Source: Flavobacterium sp. JAS (GTDB taxonomy: Bacteria; Bacteroidota; Bacteroidia; Flavobacteriales; Flavobacteriaceae). From it: 64,000 nucleotides of DNA. This document shows positions 26,576-35,329 of the stretch, piece by piece; the stretch's first letter is position 1; the number at the start of each line of letters is the position of its first letter. Made by a program: the position numbers and the translations under genes. The notes under the pieces are model-generated. The model saw only the letters and a list, made by a program, of their open reading frames with translations, made no database searches and was not told where the DNA came from. The stretch spans positions 391,616 to 455,615 of the forward strand of contig NZ_JAJMOX010000003.1 in assembly GCF_020991455.1 (NCBI RefSeq), written 5' to 3'.

Positions 26576-26624
26576 AAAAAACATTCTATTTTATTCAAAT
26601 ATAGAATAAAATAGAATGTTTTTT
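26576..26624 (-). terminator. 21-bp hairpin terminator after clpS enclosing a -7 promoter box
   Basis: The two 21-base arms (26576-26596 and 26604-26624) are perfectly complementary with a 7-base loop. On the minus strand the stem follows the clpS stop by 13 bases and ends in a T run, as a terminator should. The loop and first stem base spell TATATTTG (26603-26596), a perfect -7 consensus for the oxygenase gene whose ATG is 22 bases further on. Confidence 0.8.
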
Positions 26625-26637
26625 AAATTATTTGCAA

Positions 26638-26913
26638 TTAAACAATTTCAGCGCTTAATCCGGCTTCTAAAAGTTGTGTACATTGCGGTTTTAACTTGTC
26701 AATTGGTCCCGTTTTTACAGCGCATTTCCCGTTGTAATGAACAATTAGGGAACATTGTTCTGCTTGTTCAGCTGTATGGCTGCAAACACGCATTAAGGTA
26801 TCAATTACGTGATCAAAAGTGTTTACATCGTCATTATAAACAATGATTTCGTTATTGAAAGCCGTAGCTTCCTTTTCGCGGACTCTTTCTCTTACTTTTT
26901 CTTTAGTACTCAT
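26638..26913 (-). CDS. clpS: ATP-dependent Clp protease adaptor ClpS
   Basis: ClpS delivers N-degron substrates to ClpAP in the cytoplasm. The 91-residue protein has the family core VYNDDVNTFDHVIDTLMRVC (about 25-44), which contains the N-end-rule binding residues, followed by AEQCSLIVHYNGKCAVKTG with the conserved His. The start ATG is at 26913. It stands alone, transcribed from a promoter in the 160-bp gap downstream of prmA, and ends at a strong hairpin. Confidence 0.95.
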   Translation of the reverse strand: MSTKEKVRERVREKEATAFNNEIIVYNDDVNTFDHVIDTLMRVCSHTAEQAEQCSLIVHYNGKCAVKTGPIDKLKPQCTQLLEAGLSAEIV

Positions 26914-26959
26914 TTTTTTAAGTTTTTTGTACTGATGTAATTACTAATTTTTTTGCCAC

Positions 26960-27045
26960 TCCCGATAGCAATCGGGATGCACAGATTAAATGGATTAAAA
27001 AATAATAAAATCAATGCTAAACTCTTTTGAGCGTTTAATCTGCGG
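26960..27045. repeat. Palindromic repeat between clpS and prmA
   Basis: TCCCGAT/ATCGGGA (26960-26966 and 26971-26977) forms a hairpin with a 4-base loop. The adjoining CAGATTAAA (26982-26990) pairs perfectly with TTTAATCTG (27034-27042). This is the CACAGATTAA...TTAATCTGCGGGC family. It may also act as the prmA terminator. Confidence 0.6.
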
Positions 27046-27073
27046 GCTGTTTAATAAACAGATAAGCAACTAT

Positions 27074-27907
27074 CTAATTTACGTATTTTAATGAAACCCA
27101 GTTGTTTCTTTGAAATTTTTTAACATATGTTAAACCTTTTTCGGTACATGATGCATCAATAAAAGGAATATCTTCTTCATAAAAGCCGCTAAAAAGTATA
27201 ATTCCTTTTGGGTTTAAACAATCAACATAACTTTGCATGTCGTTCAACAAGATATTTCGGTTGATATTGGCAATGATCAAATCATATTTTTTACCTGCTA
27301 ATAAAGCTGCATCGCCTTCGTAAACGGTAATATGTTTGCAATTATTGCGTTCAGCATTTTCGATAGAATTCAAATAACACCAATTGTCAATATCAATAGC
27401 GTCGATTGGCTGAGCACCTTTCATCTCGGCCAAAATAGCCAAAATCGCAGTTCCGCAACCCATATCTAACGTTTTTAAGCCGTCAACATCCATTTCAAGC
27501 AAATGCTGAATCATCATGTGTGTAGTTTCGTGATGACCAGTTCCAAAACTCATTTTAGGCTCGATTACAATATCAAATTCGGCATCAGTTTTTTCGTGAA
27601 AAGGAGCACGAACATGACATTTTCCATCAACATCAATCGCTTCAAAATTCTTTTCCCATTCCTCATTCCAGTTTACCTGATCGATTTCTTCAATCGTATA
27701 TTCGATTTTAAACTCTTCAGATTGTAAAATATAAATGTCATCCAGAATATTCTCATCCCATAAATCTTTTTTCACATAAGCCGAGATTCCAGTTTCTGTT
27801 TCTGTAAAAGTCTCAAATGCTTTTTCGCCTAATTCAGCAATTAAAATTTCTGATCCGGGTTCTTTCGGTTCAATCGTAAAATGGTATCCTAAATATATAT
27901 TCGACAT
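27074..27907 (-). CDS. prmA: Ribosomal protein L11 methyltransferase
   Basis: PrmA trimethylates ribosomal protein L11 using S-adenosylmethionine. The start at 27907 (277 residues, MSNIYLGYHFTIEPK) is chosen over a longer frame because a perfect TACCTTTG promoter box lies just upstream at 27922-27929, inside the longer version. The SAM site is clear: MSFGTGHHETTHMM, LDMGCGTAILAILAEMKGA (motif I) and IANINRNILL (motif IV). The N-terminal domain is short for the family, as in other Bacteroidota PrmA proteins. Confidence 0.95.
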   Translation of the reverse strand: MSNIYLGYHFTIEPKEPGSEILIAELGEKAFETFTETETGISAYVKKDLWDENILDDIYILQSEEFKIEYTIEEIDQVNWNEEWEKNFEAIDVDGKCHVRAPFHEKTDAEFDIVIEPKMSFGTGHHETTHMMIQHLLEMDVDGLKTLDMGCGTAILAILAEMKGAQPIDAIDIDNWCYLNSIENAERNNCKHITVYEGDAALLAGKKYDLIIANINRNILLNDMQSYVDCLNPKGIILFSGFYEEDIPFIDASCTEKGLTYVKKFQRNNWVSLKYVN

Positions 27908-27921
27908 AAATAAATTTTTTG

Positions 27922-27929
27922 CAAAGGTA
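27922..27929 (-). promoter_or_regulatory. -7 promoter element (TACCTTTG) of prmA
   Basis: Exact TAnnTTTG match on the minus strand, ending 14 bases before the chosen ATG. It fixes the start codon, since the longer reading frame would begin upstream of it. Confidence 0.6.
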
Positions 27930-27985
27930 AGAATAGAAAACAGAAGTTGTTCATAAATAATCGACATCGTTAGTTTAATTAATGT

Positions 27986-27993
27986 TAATTTTG
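27986..27993 (+). promoter_or_regulatory. Candidate -7 element (TAATTTTG) for the 28021 gene
   Basis: Exact TAnnTTTG match 27 bases before the ATG at 28021, in the 113-bp divergent gap with prmA. No clear -33 TTG. Confidence 0.45.
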
Positions 27994-28020
27994 ATTGGAA
28001 TTTGTAAGGATTTTTAAAAT

Positions 28021-29157
28021 ATGAAGAATACCATTTTTATTTTGCTCTTTGTGGTACTTAGTGGAGCAACTTGTGAAAAAGAACACGAAGTAGTACGATC
28101 GTTTTGTTATTGGAAAACCGATTTGAATTTTGAAAACCAAGATGATTCTTTAATTAAGGATTTAAAAGTACAGCATATGTACGTTCGTTTTTTTGATATT
28201 GATTGGAATCCGTATGCCAAAGAACCTTTGCCAGTTGCAACAATCAGAAACACTAGTTTAAACGAAAGTAACCCTGAGATTACGCCAAGTATTTTTATTA
28301 CGAACGAAGTCGTTTTACAATCCAATAAAAAACAATTGGATAGTTTGGCGATTCGAATTGCAAAACGTATTGAACAGATTGGCGTAAAAATAAATGAAGC
28401 AAAAGCCGATAAAATAGCCAATGGAATTGTATATCCAAGGGATTATTACAAACAGGAAAACTATAAAAGAATCAATTATGACTCCGTAAAATCAATTGAA
28501 TTAGTAAAACTAAAAGTTGATTTCAAGGAGATTCTTATCGATTGTGATTGGTCCGAAAAATCAAAAGGCAATTATTTTTATTTGTTGAAGCAAATCAAAA
28601 AAGGATTTCCAACAGCCCAAATTTCGGCTACAATCAGGCTTTGGCAATATAAATATGCTTCAAAAGCAGGAATTCCTCCTGTAGACAAAGGTTTATTAAT
28701 GTGTTACAATTTGGCAAAACCGGATGATTTTATGACTAAAAATTCTATAGGAACAAGTGAAGAATTGGCGCAATATATTACACACGACCAATATAAGCTA
28801 AAACTTGATATTGCTTTGCCTCTTTACAGTTGGGCAGTGGTTTTTAGAGGAGATAAGTTTAAAGGTATTTTATCAGATTATGATCAGATTAGAAACGATA
28901 GTATTAAACTGAAAAAAATATCAGATACTAAATATGTTTTGCAAGACGATATTTTAATCGGACAAACTTATTTGAGAAATGGAGATGAAATCAGGATTGA
29001 GAAAATTTCAGAAGAAGAACTTGATAAAATGATTTCGATTGTAAAAAGTAAAATCCCGATTGATAATCAAACCAAAGTGACGTTTTTCTCCTTTGATAAA
29101 AAATACATTAACGATTATGGAACCCAAAATATATCCAACTATTATGTGCGTTTTTAG
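28021..29157 (+). CDS. Exported protein of unknown function, possibly TIM-barrel-like
   Basis: A 378-residue protein with an N-terminal export signal (FILLFVVLSGATC); the Cys at residue 18 could be a lipid attachment site although the box is not classical. Segments LKVQHMYVRFFDIDW, FKEILIDCDWSEKSKGNY, ISATIRLWQYKY, KGLLMCYNL and DIALPLYSWAVVFRGDKFKG read like successive strands of a glycosidase-type TIM barrel, with Asp in the second. I do not recognise a named family. The downstream 770-residue exported protein gene overlaps its last 14 bases, so the two products are probably made together. Confidence 0.75.
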   Translation: MKNTIFILLFVVLSGATCEKEHEVVRSFCYWKTDLNFENQDDSLIKDLKVQHMYVRFFDIDWNPYAKEPLPVATIRNTSLNESNPEITPSIFITNEVVLQSNKKQLDSLAIRIAKRIEQIGVKINEAKADKIANGIVYPRDYYKQENYKRINYDSVKSIELVKLKVDFKEILIDCDWSEKSKGNYFYLLKQIKKGFPTAQISATIRLWQYKYASKAGIPPVDKGLLMCYNLAKPDDFMTKNSIGTSEELAQYITHDQYKLKLDIALPLYSWAVVFRGDKFKGILSDYDQIRNDSIKLKKISDTKYVLQDDILIGQTYLRNGDEIRIEKISEEELDKMISIVKSKIPIDNQTKVTFFSFDKKYINDYGTQNISNYYVRF

Positions 29158-31456
29158 TAGTTTACTTTTAGTTTTAAGCTTTCAGGTTTCTTTTGCCTGT
29201 GGTTGGAGTGTCTCGCCGGAAACCAGCCGATTGGCTCTGTTTAAAGCGCAAAGAGAAGGTTTTTTCAAACTGACTCCGTTTTATTATTCGGCAGATTATT
29301 ACTATTCTACTAATACGGTTTCTGGTGTAGATCAGGAATTAAATTGTTTAGAATGGAAGAAAAAACTAGGCAGTTCAATTGATCCTAAAGACATACATAC
29401 TATTTTGTATGAAACAGATTCTGAGCAATTTGAAAATGCTTTTGAATCGAAATCATTAATAAAAGTATTTGAGAAAAATACTTTTATTGAAGCGTTACTA
29501 TTATCAAAAAATAAAGCTTTTTTGAATTATATCGTATTTGCCAAAAAACTGGAATACAATAGCAATGTCGATGTAAAATGGGAATCTTGGGGACAAGTGG
29601 GTTATGGCAGTAAAGATCATAAATTGGCAGATTTAGAAGATTTTGAAAAGAAAATCAAAACTGCTAAAGATCCTTTTTTGAAACAGCGTTATGCATTTTT
29701 GATTTTGAGATATAGTTTTTATGCTCAGGATAAAAATGAAGTAATTCGTTTGTATGACACTTATTTTGCTGAAAGTAAAAACACAATTTTAGAACCTTGG
29801 GCTTTGTATTATAAAGCTTTGTGTATCGAGAATTTCCCGTTGCAAAATTACTTATTGAGTAAAGTTTTTGCTTCTTGCGAAGAAAAATCATTTGCCGTTT
29901 TGCAGCATTATAATTGGAAATTAACCGAAGAAACTTTAGCTCTAGCTCAAAATGACGAAGAAAGAAGTGTAATTCTGGCGATTGAAAGTTTTAGAAATCC
30001 AGCGCCGGATTTAAAGACAATCGAAGAAGTTTATAAACTAAGTCCGAATAGTATTAATTTGAGTTTTTTGATAGGAAGAGAAATCAACAAACTCGAAGAT
30101 TGGATTTTCACACCACTATATACCAATAATGGAAGTCCGTCTGTTACCTTTCAAGGTACTAATTGGTATGAGGATTATGCTAAAGCAAAAGAGGAAAACC
30201 TGAACAAAGATATTTTGCATCTAAGAGCATTAGAATACTTTTTGATTTCGATTCGGGAGCAAACTTCAGGCGAACAAAAAGATTATATCACCGCGGCAAT
30301 TGCACAGCTTTGTTTTATGGATGATGATATTGAGTTAGGAAAAAAGTATACAGATATGATTTCTGATAAAGCCAATGCATCAATACAAATGCAGAAGAAC
30401 ATTCAATTGGCGCTAGTTTCTCTAAAACAAGATGATTTGAAAAGTGAAAAAGTCCAAAACCAACTTTTTAAATACTTTGATTCGGTTGAAAATCTAGTTG
30501 AAACCGATAACGGATTATTCAAGAACTTATACAGTTTATATCGAATTGCCAGCGCAGATTTTGCTAAAAAAGGCGATCGCGTTACTGCAGGATTATTAAT
30601 GATGAAATCTGATCTTAAAAGCGATGGAGAATATTTGGGATATTACAACAATCCATATTTTTACAGTTATATAGGTTATTTTGATAGAACTGCAACTGTA
30701 GAAGATGTTGATCGTTTGATGGAACTTCAGCAGAAAAAAGACAAAACACCTTTTGAGAGATATATTTGTTCCGGAACTATAGCGCCGAATATCAATTATT
30801 ATAAAGATTTAAAAGGAACAATTGCTTTTAGAAACAATAATTTAGAATTGGCTTATGAAACTTTTTCAAGTATGCCAAAAGATTTTTGGGAGAAGAATTA
30901 TTCTTATAAGGATTATTTAAACGAAAATCCTTTTTCGCCCAAAATTCTCCAAAAAGAGAAAGAGCGAAAATTCGATTATCGTTTTAATAAAACTGATTTT
31001 ATAGCCAAATTGATTCAGTTGAAGAAACTAAATACAGCAGCGAGCAATTTGCAATTGGCGCATGCGTATTTTAATGTTTCGTATCTAGGAAATTCCTGGA
31101 TGATGGTAGCTTATGATTGGACATCGGGAGAATCCTATGTTGATTATGTCTATGGAGATAACACTGAGATCGAAAAGACCTATCAAAAAGGGAATTATTA
31201 CAGCTTGACAATGGCAAAGATGTATTATGAGAAAGCATTAAAAATGTCTAAGAATAATAACGAAAAAGCGCTGGCGAGTTTAATGATTTTTGAATGTAAT
31301 TATTACGGGCACTACGCTAATATTGTTTCTGCCGAAGAAGAAGAAAAAAATCCGTTTAAAGCAGGGAAGGAGCTTACGAATTTTTATTCCCTTTATAAAA
31401 CAACACCAACATTTAAAAAATACAATTGCCCTTTATTAATGACATTTATAAATTAG
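29144..31456 (+). CDS. Large exported protein of unknown function, helical repeat (TPR-like)
   Basis: About 770 residues from the ATG at 29144, which gives a tight signal peptide (FSSLLLVLSFQVSFACGW); an earlier TTG frame at 29093 would only add residues before it. The mature protein is mostly alpha-helical with repeated aromatic helix pairs (e.g. LKQRYAFLILRYSFYAQDKNE, NLQLAHAYFNVSYLGNSWM, YSLTMAKMYYEKALKMSKN), suggesting TPR/Sel1-like scaffolding. It overlaps the upstream unknown exported gene by 14 bases and ends before a strong terminator. Function unknown. Confidence 0.78.
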   Translation: MCVFSSLLLVLSFQVSFACGWSVSPETSRLALFKAQREGFFKLTPFYYSADYYYSTNTVSGVDQELNCLEWKKKLGSSIDPKDIHTILYETDSEQFENAFESKSLIKVFEKNTFIEALLLSKNKAFLNYIVFAKKLEYNSNVDVKWESWGQVGYGSKDHKLADLEDFEKKIKTAKDPFLKQRYAFLILRYSFYAQDKNEVIRLYDTYFAESKNTILEPWALYYKALCIENFPLQNYLLSKVFASCEEKSFAVLQHYNWKLTEETLALAQNDEERSVILAIESFRNPAPDLKTIEEVYKLSPNSINLSFLIGREINKLEDWIFTPLYTNNGSPSVTFQGTNWYEDYAKAKEENLNKDILHLRALEYFLISIREQTSGEQKDYITAAIAQLCFMDDDIELGKKYTDMISDKANASIQMQKNIQLALVSLKQDDLKSEKVQNQLFKYFDSVENLVETDNGLFKNLYSLYRIASADFAKKGDRVTAGLLMMKSDLKSDGEYLGYYNNPYFYSYIGYFDRTATVEDVDRLMELQQKKDKTPFERYICSGTIAPNINYYKDLKGTIAFRNNNLELAYETFSSMPKDFWEKNYSYKDYLNENPFSPKILQKEKERKFDYRFNKTDFIAKLIQLKKLNTAASNLQLAHAYFNVSYLGNSWMMVAYDWTSGESYVDYVYGDNTEIEKTYQKGNYYSLTMAKMYYEKALKMSKNNNEKALASLMIFECNYYGHYANIVSAEEEEKNPFKAGKELTNFYSLYKTTPTFKKYNCPLLMTFIN

Positions 31457-31512
31457 TTGTTTGTGAAATGTAATGTGTGGAATGTAATTTGTGAAATGTG
31501 AAATATGAAAAT

Positions 31513-31546
31513 AAAAAAAGCGTTCGCTGTTGCGAACGCTTTTTTA
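31513..31546. terminator. Bidirectional terminator between the helical-repeat gene and tpiA
   Basis: GCGTTCGC (31520-31527) pairs with GCGAACGC (31532-31539), flanked by A and T runs on both sides. It serves the convergent plus-strand gene and tpiA. Confidence 0.9.
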
Positions 31547-31565
31547 TATATAGAAAATCTAAAAT

Positions 31566-32318
31566 TTAGATAGCAGTTACGATAGCTAAGAAATCATCTG
31601 CTTTTAAAGCAGCACCTCCAATTAAACCACCGTCTACGTCTGGTTTACCGAAAATTTCTTTAGCGTTATCCGGTTTTACAGAACCACCGTATAAAATAGA
31701 AACTTCGTCAGCGATATCAGCTCCGTAAGCTTTACGAACAACTTCTCTGATGAATTCGTGCATTTCCTGAGCTTGTTCTGGTGAAGCAGTTTCTCCAGTT
31801 CCAATAGCCCAAACTGGCTCATAAGCTAAAACAATTTTAGGCCATGATTCTTTTGTAATTTGGAATAATCCATCACGTAATTGATTCTCAACAATGTTGA
31901 AATGGTTTCCTGATTGACGATCTTTTAATTCTTCTCCAAAACAGAAAATAACAGTTAAATCGTGTTTCAAAGCTGTATCAACTTTGCTCGCGATTAATGC
32001 ATCAGTTTCGTGAAAAATAGCACGACGCTCAGAGTGACCAAGAATTACAGTGTTTACACCAATGCTAGTTAACATATCAGCAGAAATTTCTCCTGTAAAA
32101 GCACCGCCTTCAGCTTGGTGAACGTTTTGAGCAGAAACTCCAATAGTTGTATTTTTTAATTTAGCAACAGCAGCTTGTAAGTTTACAAAAGTTGGTGATA
32201 CAATTACTTGTGCAGTAGTTTTTGCTGGTATTTTAGTAATTAATTCACTTAATAATTCTTCAGTTTGTCCTGCGTTTTTATGCATTTTCCAGTTTCCTGC
32301 AACAATCTTTTTTCTCAT
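31566..32318 (-). CDS. tpiA: Triosephosphate isomerase
   Basis: Interconverts dihydroxyacetone phosphate and glyceraldehyde 3-phosphate in glycolysis. It has 250 residues with all hallmarks: VAGNWKMHK (catalytic Lys), LGHSERR (catalytic His), VLAYEPVWAIGTG (catalytic Glu), the flexible loop 6, and YGGSVKPDNA with GLIGGAALK at the phosphate site. It follows the TlpA-like thioredoxin gene by 35 bases and probably shares its promoter. Confidence 0.98.
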   Translation of the reverse strand: MRKKIVAGNWKMHKNAGQTEELLSELITKIPAKTTAQVIVSPTFVNLQAAVAKLKNTTIGVSAQNVHQAEGGAFTGEISADMLTSIGVNTVILGHSERRAIFHETDALIASKVDTALKHDLTVIFCFGEELKDRQSGNHFNIVENQLRDGLFQITKESWPKIVLAYEPVWAIGTGETASPEQAQEMHEFIREVVRKAYGADIADEVSILYGGSVKPDNAKEIFGKPDVDGGLIGGAALKADDFLAIVTAI

Positions 32319-32353
32319 TTTGGTAGTTTTTATTTTATTCTTTTAATTTTTTA

Positions 32354-32905
32354 TTAATTGACTGATTGAGGTTTGTCATTAAATCTTCCGGTAACTTTTA
32401 CTCCTCTCAATTTTTCTAATGTTTCATTGATTTTATCAAAATCGGTTTCAATTGCACGATATAAAACGATTTTACCAGATTGATCAATAACGATATATCT
32501 CGGAATCCAATCTAAATCAATTGCTTTTCCAAAAACACCCTTCATGCCATCATTCATCATAAAATGATCGCCTTTTAATTCGTGTTTTTCAATTCCAGCT
32601 TTCCATTTGTCAGATGTTTTATCAGCCGAAAGGAATAAATAAGAAACATCAGGATTGTTTGCTTGTAGTTCTTTTAATTTCGGCATTGCTTTTACACAAT
32701 CGCCACACCACGAAGCCCAAACTTCGATAACCAAAGTTTTTCCTTTGTATTTTTTTAAAATGTTTTTGAATGCAACCTGACTTCCATCTGTTGCTAATAA
32801 TTTCTCAGATAAAGCTTCTTTAGAAAAACTTGTTTTCTGATCTTGAGAATATGAAAATGTAATAAATACAATAAATGCAATAACGACTAGGGCTAATTTT
32901 TTCAT
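32354..32905 (-). CDS. TlpA-like periplasmic thioredoxin-fold protein
   Basis: A thiol-disulfide oxidoreductase of the TlpA/ResA group, 183 residues from the ATG at 32905, which begins a normal signal peptide (KLALVVIAFIVFITFSYSQ); an earlier ATG at 32989 would put 28 polar residues before it. The active site is WASWCGDCVKAMPKL, with the cis-Pro segment DWIPRYIVIDQSGKIV. It acts in the periplasm on cysteine pairs of exported proteins. A promoter with both -33 and -7 boxes lies at 33008-33036, and tpiA follows 35 bases downstream. Confidence 0.9.
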   Translation of the reverse strand: MKKLALVVIAFIVFITFSYSQDQKTSFSKEALSEKLLATDGSQVAFKNILKKYKGKTLVIEVWASWCGDCVKAMPKLKELQANNPDVSYLFLSADKTSDKWKAGIEKHELKGDHFMMNDGMKGVFGKAIDLDWIPRYIVIDQSGKIVLYRAIETDFDKINETLEKLRGVKVTGRFNDKPQSVN

Positions 32906-33007
32906 ATATAAATAATATTTGTTTTTTGGATTAAATATAATATTGTCTTTTTCTGTTAATTTTAATGATTTTGAGTAATGTGACTTCACTTAATAAAAGT
33001 TTCCGAA

Positions 33008-33036
33008 CAAAGTTAAACAAACAAATCGAATGCCAA
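33008..33036 (-). promoter_or_regulatory. Promoter of the tlpA-like gene and tpiA (-33 TTG, -7 TAACTTTG)
   Basis: On the minus strand, TTG (33036-33034) and TAACTTTG (33015-33008) are separated by 18 bp, fitting the Bacteroidota sigma-A consensus. Transcription would start near 33001, giving a leader of about 95 bases. Confidence 0.6.
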
Positions 33037-33234
33037 ATGGAGATTAACAAAATTTGAACAGACGTTTATTTTATCACAAATCTGGAAATTTAGGTTAAAA
33101 AAAGCCGAATGAAATCGTAATAGTTAGCCATTAAAACAGGAATTTTTAGAAATAAACTCTTGAAGAAATAAAAGTTGAGGTGGTTTTTTTATTTATAAAG
33201 TAATTTTAGAAGCAAAAAAACGTCAGGTTCGCAT

Positions 33235-33287
33235 AAAAAAAGCCTTCAATACATATTCTGATTTAGAATTTATTGAAGACTTTTTTT
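33235..33287 (-). terminator. Terminator after the 33308 hydrolase gene
   Basis: A 17-bp stem with one mismatch (33235-33251 with 33271-33287) ends in T runs on both strands, with a further ATTC/GAAT pairing in the loop. The rest of the 402-bp gap (32906-33307) holds the tlpA promoter at 33008-33036 and otherwise nothing recognisable. Confidence 0.75.
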
Positions 33288-33307
33288 GTTGTTTTTCTCT
33301 GATAATT

Positions 33308-33976
33308 TTAATTCAAATCATAATCACCATTTGCCCATTTTTTACTTGGTGCAATCCAATTATCTGCAGCTTTATATAAAAAACCATGTTTCAGGTTGGT
33401 ATGTAATTCAATTTGTTTAAAATGATTTACTTTTAGTTTAGAAGTTTCTTTTCGTTTGGTAGCATCAACGCCTAAAACATCAGATTCTTCGTAGATCATC
33501 AAGATATTTCCGCAGAAATTAATATCCGGAAATTCTTCGATATCAATGTCTCTAAAACATCCAATAAAGACAAAATTGATATCAGGATTTGCTAAAAAAG
33601 TAGAAACAAATTGTGCGATATAACCGCCTTTTGAAGTTCCGATTACCGTGATTTTATTTGGCGGAACTCCTTTTTTAAGCTGCTTTTTAATCTGTTTTGC
33701 TATTTTTTCGGCGTAGTCATGTGCATCTGTATCTTTCTTTCTGATTTCGCTAAAAACAATAAAATTATCTTTTCTAAAAGAAGCTAGAATTTCATTGTAT
33801 TCCGCTTTTCCGTATTCCGGATGTGCGACGCTTAAATCATTTTGTTCGATAAAGCCATTGTGTAAAAAATAGATATAACACTGGTCTTTGTTTGGTGTTT
33901 TTTCTTGCGAAAAGCTTGTAAAAATAGTAATTAGTGTAAGTAAAAAAGTAAAGAAGAATTTTGGTAGTTGTTTCAT
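33308..33976 (-). CDS. Exported alpha/beta-hydrolase-like protein
   Basis: A 222-residue secreted protein (signal peptide FFFTFLLTLITIFTSFSQ) with an alpha/beta-hydrolase core. The nucleophile elbow is VIGTSKGGYIAQF (Ser about residue 114), the acidic residue is probably in MIYEESDVLGVD, and the His is in THTNL-like ELHTNLKHGFLYKA. Substrate unknown. It stands alone between two terminators and interrupts an otherwise housekeeping minus-strand series, with about 400 bases before tlpA and 150 after the DoxX gene. Confidence 0.75.
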   Translation of the reverse strand: MKQLPKFFFTFLLTLITIFTSFSQEKTPNKDQCYIYFLHNGFIEQNDLSVAHPEYGKAEYNEILASFRKDNFIVFSEIRKKDTDAHDYAEKIAKQIKKQLKKGVPPNKITVIGTSKGGYIAQFVSTFLANPDINFVFIGCFRDIDIEEFPDINFCGNILMIYEESDVLGVDATKRKETSKLKVNHFKQIELHTNLKHGFLYKAADNWIAPSKKWANGDYDLN

Positions 33977-34082
33977 AAAAAAGATTGTTTTTTGGAATGG
34001 TTTTTAACAAATGTAAGAAAAATAGTTTGTGATTAAATTTTCTTATTTTTTTTAATTTAACAACACATTTAGGCAAAAAAAA

Positions 34083-34101
34083 CGCCAATAAAATATTGGC
34101 G
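34083..34101 (-). terminator. Terminator after the DoxX/MauE gene
   Basis: CGCCAATA (34083-34090) pairs with TATTGGCG (34094-34101), with a T run on the minus strand immediately after. Confidence 0.8.
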
Positions 34102-34125
34102 TCCTTTATATTATTTTATTGTTTT

Positions 34126-35247
34126 TTAAAGACTATACGAAACATCAGATAGGTTCAAATCCTTAATATCATTATAATGTACTTTTTGAACTATAGTTCC
34201 TTTGTGTAAAACTACAATACTTGGATTAGCTCTTTCGATTGTTTTTAAAGCCGTTGCATCACAGAAATAAAAGTCAACATCTAAACCATATTGTTTTTTT
34301 GCTTTTGCAATTTCCTCAGCTCCAGAAGCTGTCATTGCAATTACTTTATATCCTTTTGCTTTAGCATCTTTTGCTACACCTTCTAATTTTTGCATTCCTT
34401 CAGGATTTGATAATGTCAAATCGTAAGTTACGAAAACCAATAATTTAGGTTCTTTTAATAATTCAGCTTTATAATCTGAATCTTCTTTTACCATTGTAAA
34501 ATCGTGAATTGGCGGAACATAACCTTCAGTAATAACTTTGTCCTTTCTATCTACAAACGTTGCACCTTCAGGGATGTTCATCAAATCTTTTTCAGAGAAT
34601 TCTTTGTCAACTCCGTTTACTTTATAGATAAAAATCATTTCAACTACAGATTTTGGAGCACCTTCCGGAATTTCCATTCCTTTCTCAATGTTTGTTCCCA
34701 CTTTGTAAGGACGGAAATCTTTTATAGGATTATGATTCAATACCCAAACAGCCATAAAAACACATAAAATTATAGCAAGAAGCGTAACTAAATTAGTTGC
34801 CATTTTTGGAAATAAAGGTTTTACAAGCTTTTTATTGATGAATAAAATCAGAATAAAGAATAGTAAAACAATATCTTTTGTAAACGATTGCCAAGGCGTT
34901 AAATGTAAAGCGTCTCCAAAACATCCGCAATCTTTAACTACGTCAAAATAAGCAGAGTAGAAGGTAAGGAACGTGAAGAAAACGATCAATAATAATAAAG
35001 CCCAAATAGTAAGTTTAGACTTGTAACCTACTAATAACATTACACCCAAAACTACTTCCAGAATCACCAAAAATATTGCTAATCCTAAAGCCAAAGGCTC
35101 TAAAAAAGGCATATTAAAAACAGGTTCACTAAAATATTCGGCTAGTTTATAAGAGAAACCAACCGGATCATTCAGTTTGATTAATCCTGAAATAATAAAC
35201 AATACGCCGACAAATAATCTTGAGAATTGAGTAATAATGTTTTTCAT
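34126..35247 (-). CDS. DoxX/MauE-type membrane protein fused to a thioredoxin-like domain
   Basis: A 373-residue membrane protein, start at 35247 (MKNIITQFSRLFVG). A DoxX-like four-helix domain occupies about 1-130, with the MauE-type cysteine motif KDCGCFGDALHLTPWQSF between helices. After a fifth hydrophobic stretch comes a periplasmic thioredoxin-like domain (about 270-365: LLVFVTYDLTLSNPE, VIAMTASGAEEI, SIVVLHKGTIVQKVHYND) that lacks a CxxC pair. Such fusions are probably involved in periplasmic redox or respiration-linked electron transfer. Co-transcribed with the DUF1599 gene 82 bases upstream. Confidence 0.85.
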   Translation of the reverse strand: MKNIITQFSRLFVGVLFIISGLIKLNDPVGFSYKLAEYFSEPVFNMPFLEPLALGLAIFLVILEVVLGVMLLVGYKSKLTIWALLLLIVFFTFLTFYSAYFDVVKDCGCFGDALHLTPWQSFTKDIVLLFFILILFINKKLVKPLFPKMATNLVTLLAIILCVFMAVWVLNHNPIKDFRPYKVGTNIEKGMEIPEGAPKSVVEMIFIYKVNGVDKEFSEKDLMNIPEGATFVDRKDKVITEGYVPPIHDFTMVKEDSDYKAELLKEPKLLVFVTYDLTLSNPEGMQKLEGVAKDAKAKGYKVIAMTASGAEEIAKAKKQYGLDVDFYFCDATALKTIERANPSIVVLHKGTIVQKVHYNDIKDLNLSDVSYSL

Positions 35248-35265
35248 ATTTTTTTGTTTTTTCGT

Positions 35266-35319
35266 CACGAATTTCACGAATGTTCCCGAATTAATTTGTG
35301 TTAATTTGTGAAATTCGTG
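35266..35319. repeat. 12-bp perfect inverted repeat, CACGAATTTCAC family
   Basis: CACGAATTTCAC (35266-35277) and GTGAAATTCGTG (35308-35319) are perfect complements flanking a 30-bp AT-rich loop. It lies between the DUF1599 and DoxX genes; a related left arm occurs at 39541. Confidence 0.7.
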
Positions 35320-35329
35320 GCTAAATTTT

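Noticed and set aside
33837..34088. 83-codon minus-strand frame over the start of the 33308 hydrolase gene
   Set aside because: It overlaps the signal peptide region of the hydrolase and the terminator at 34083; the hydrolase has clear motifs.
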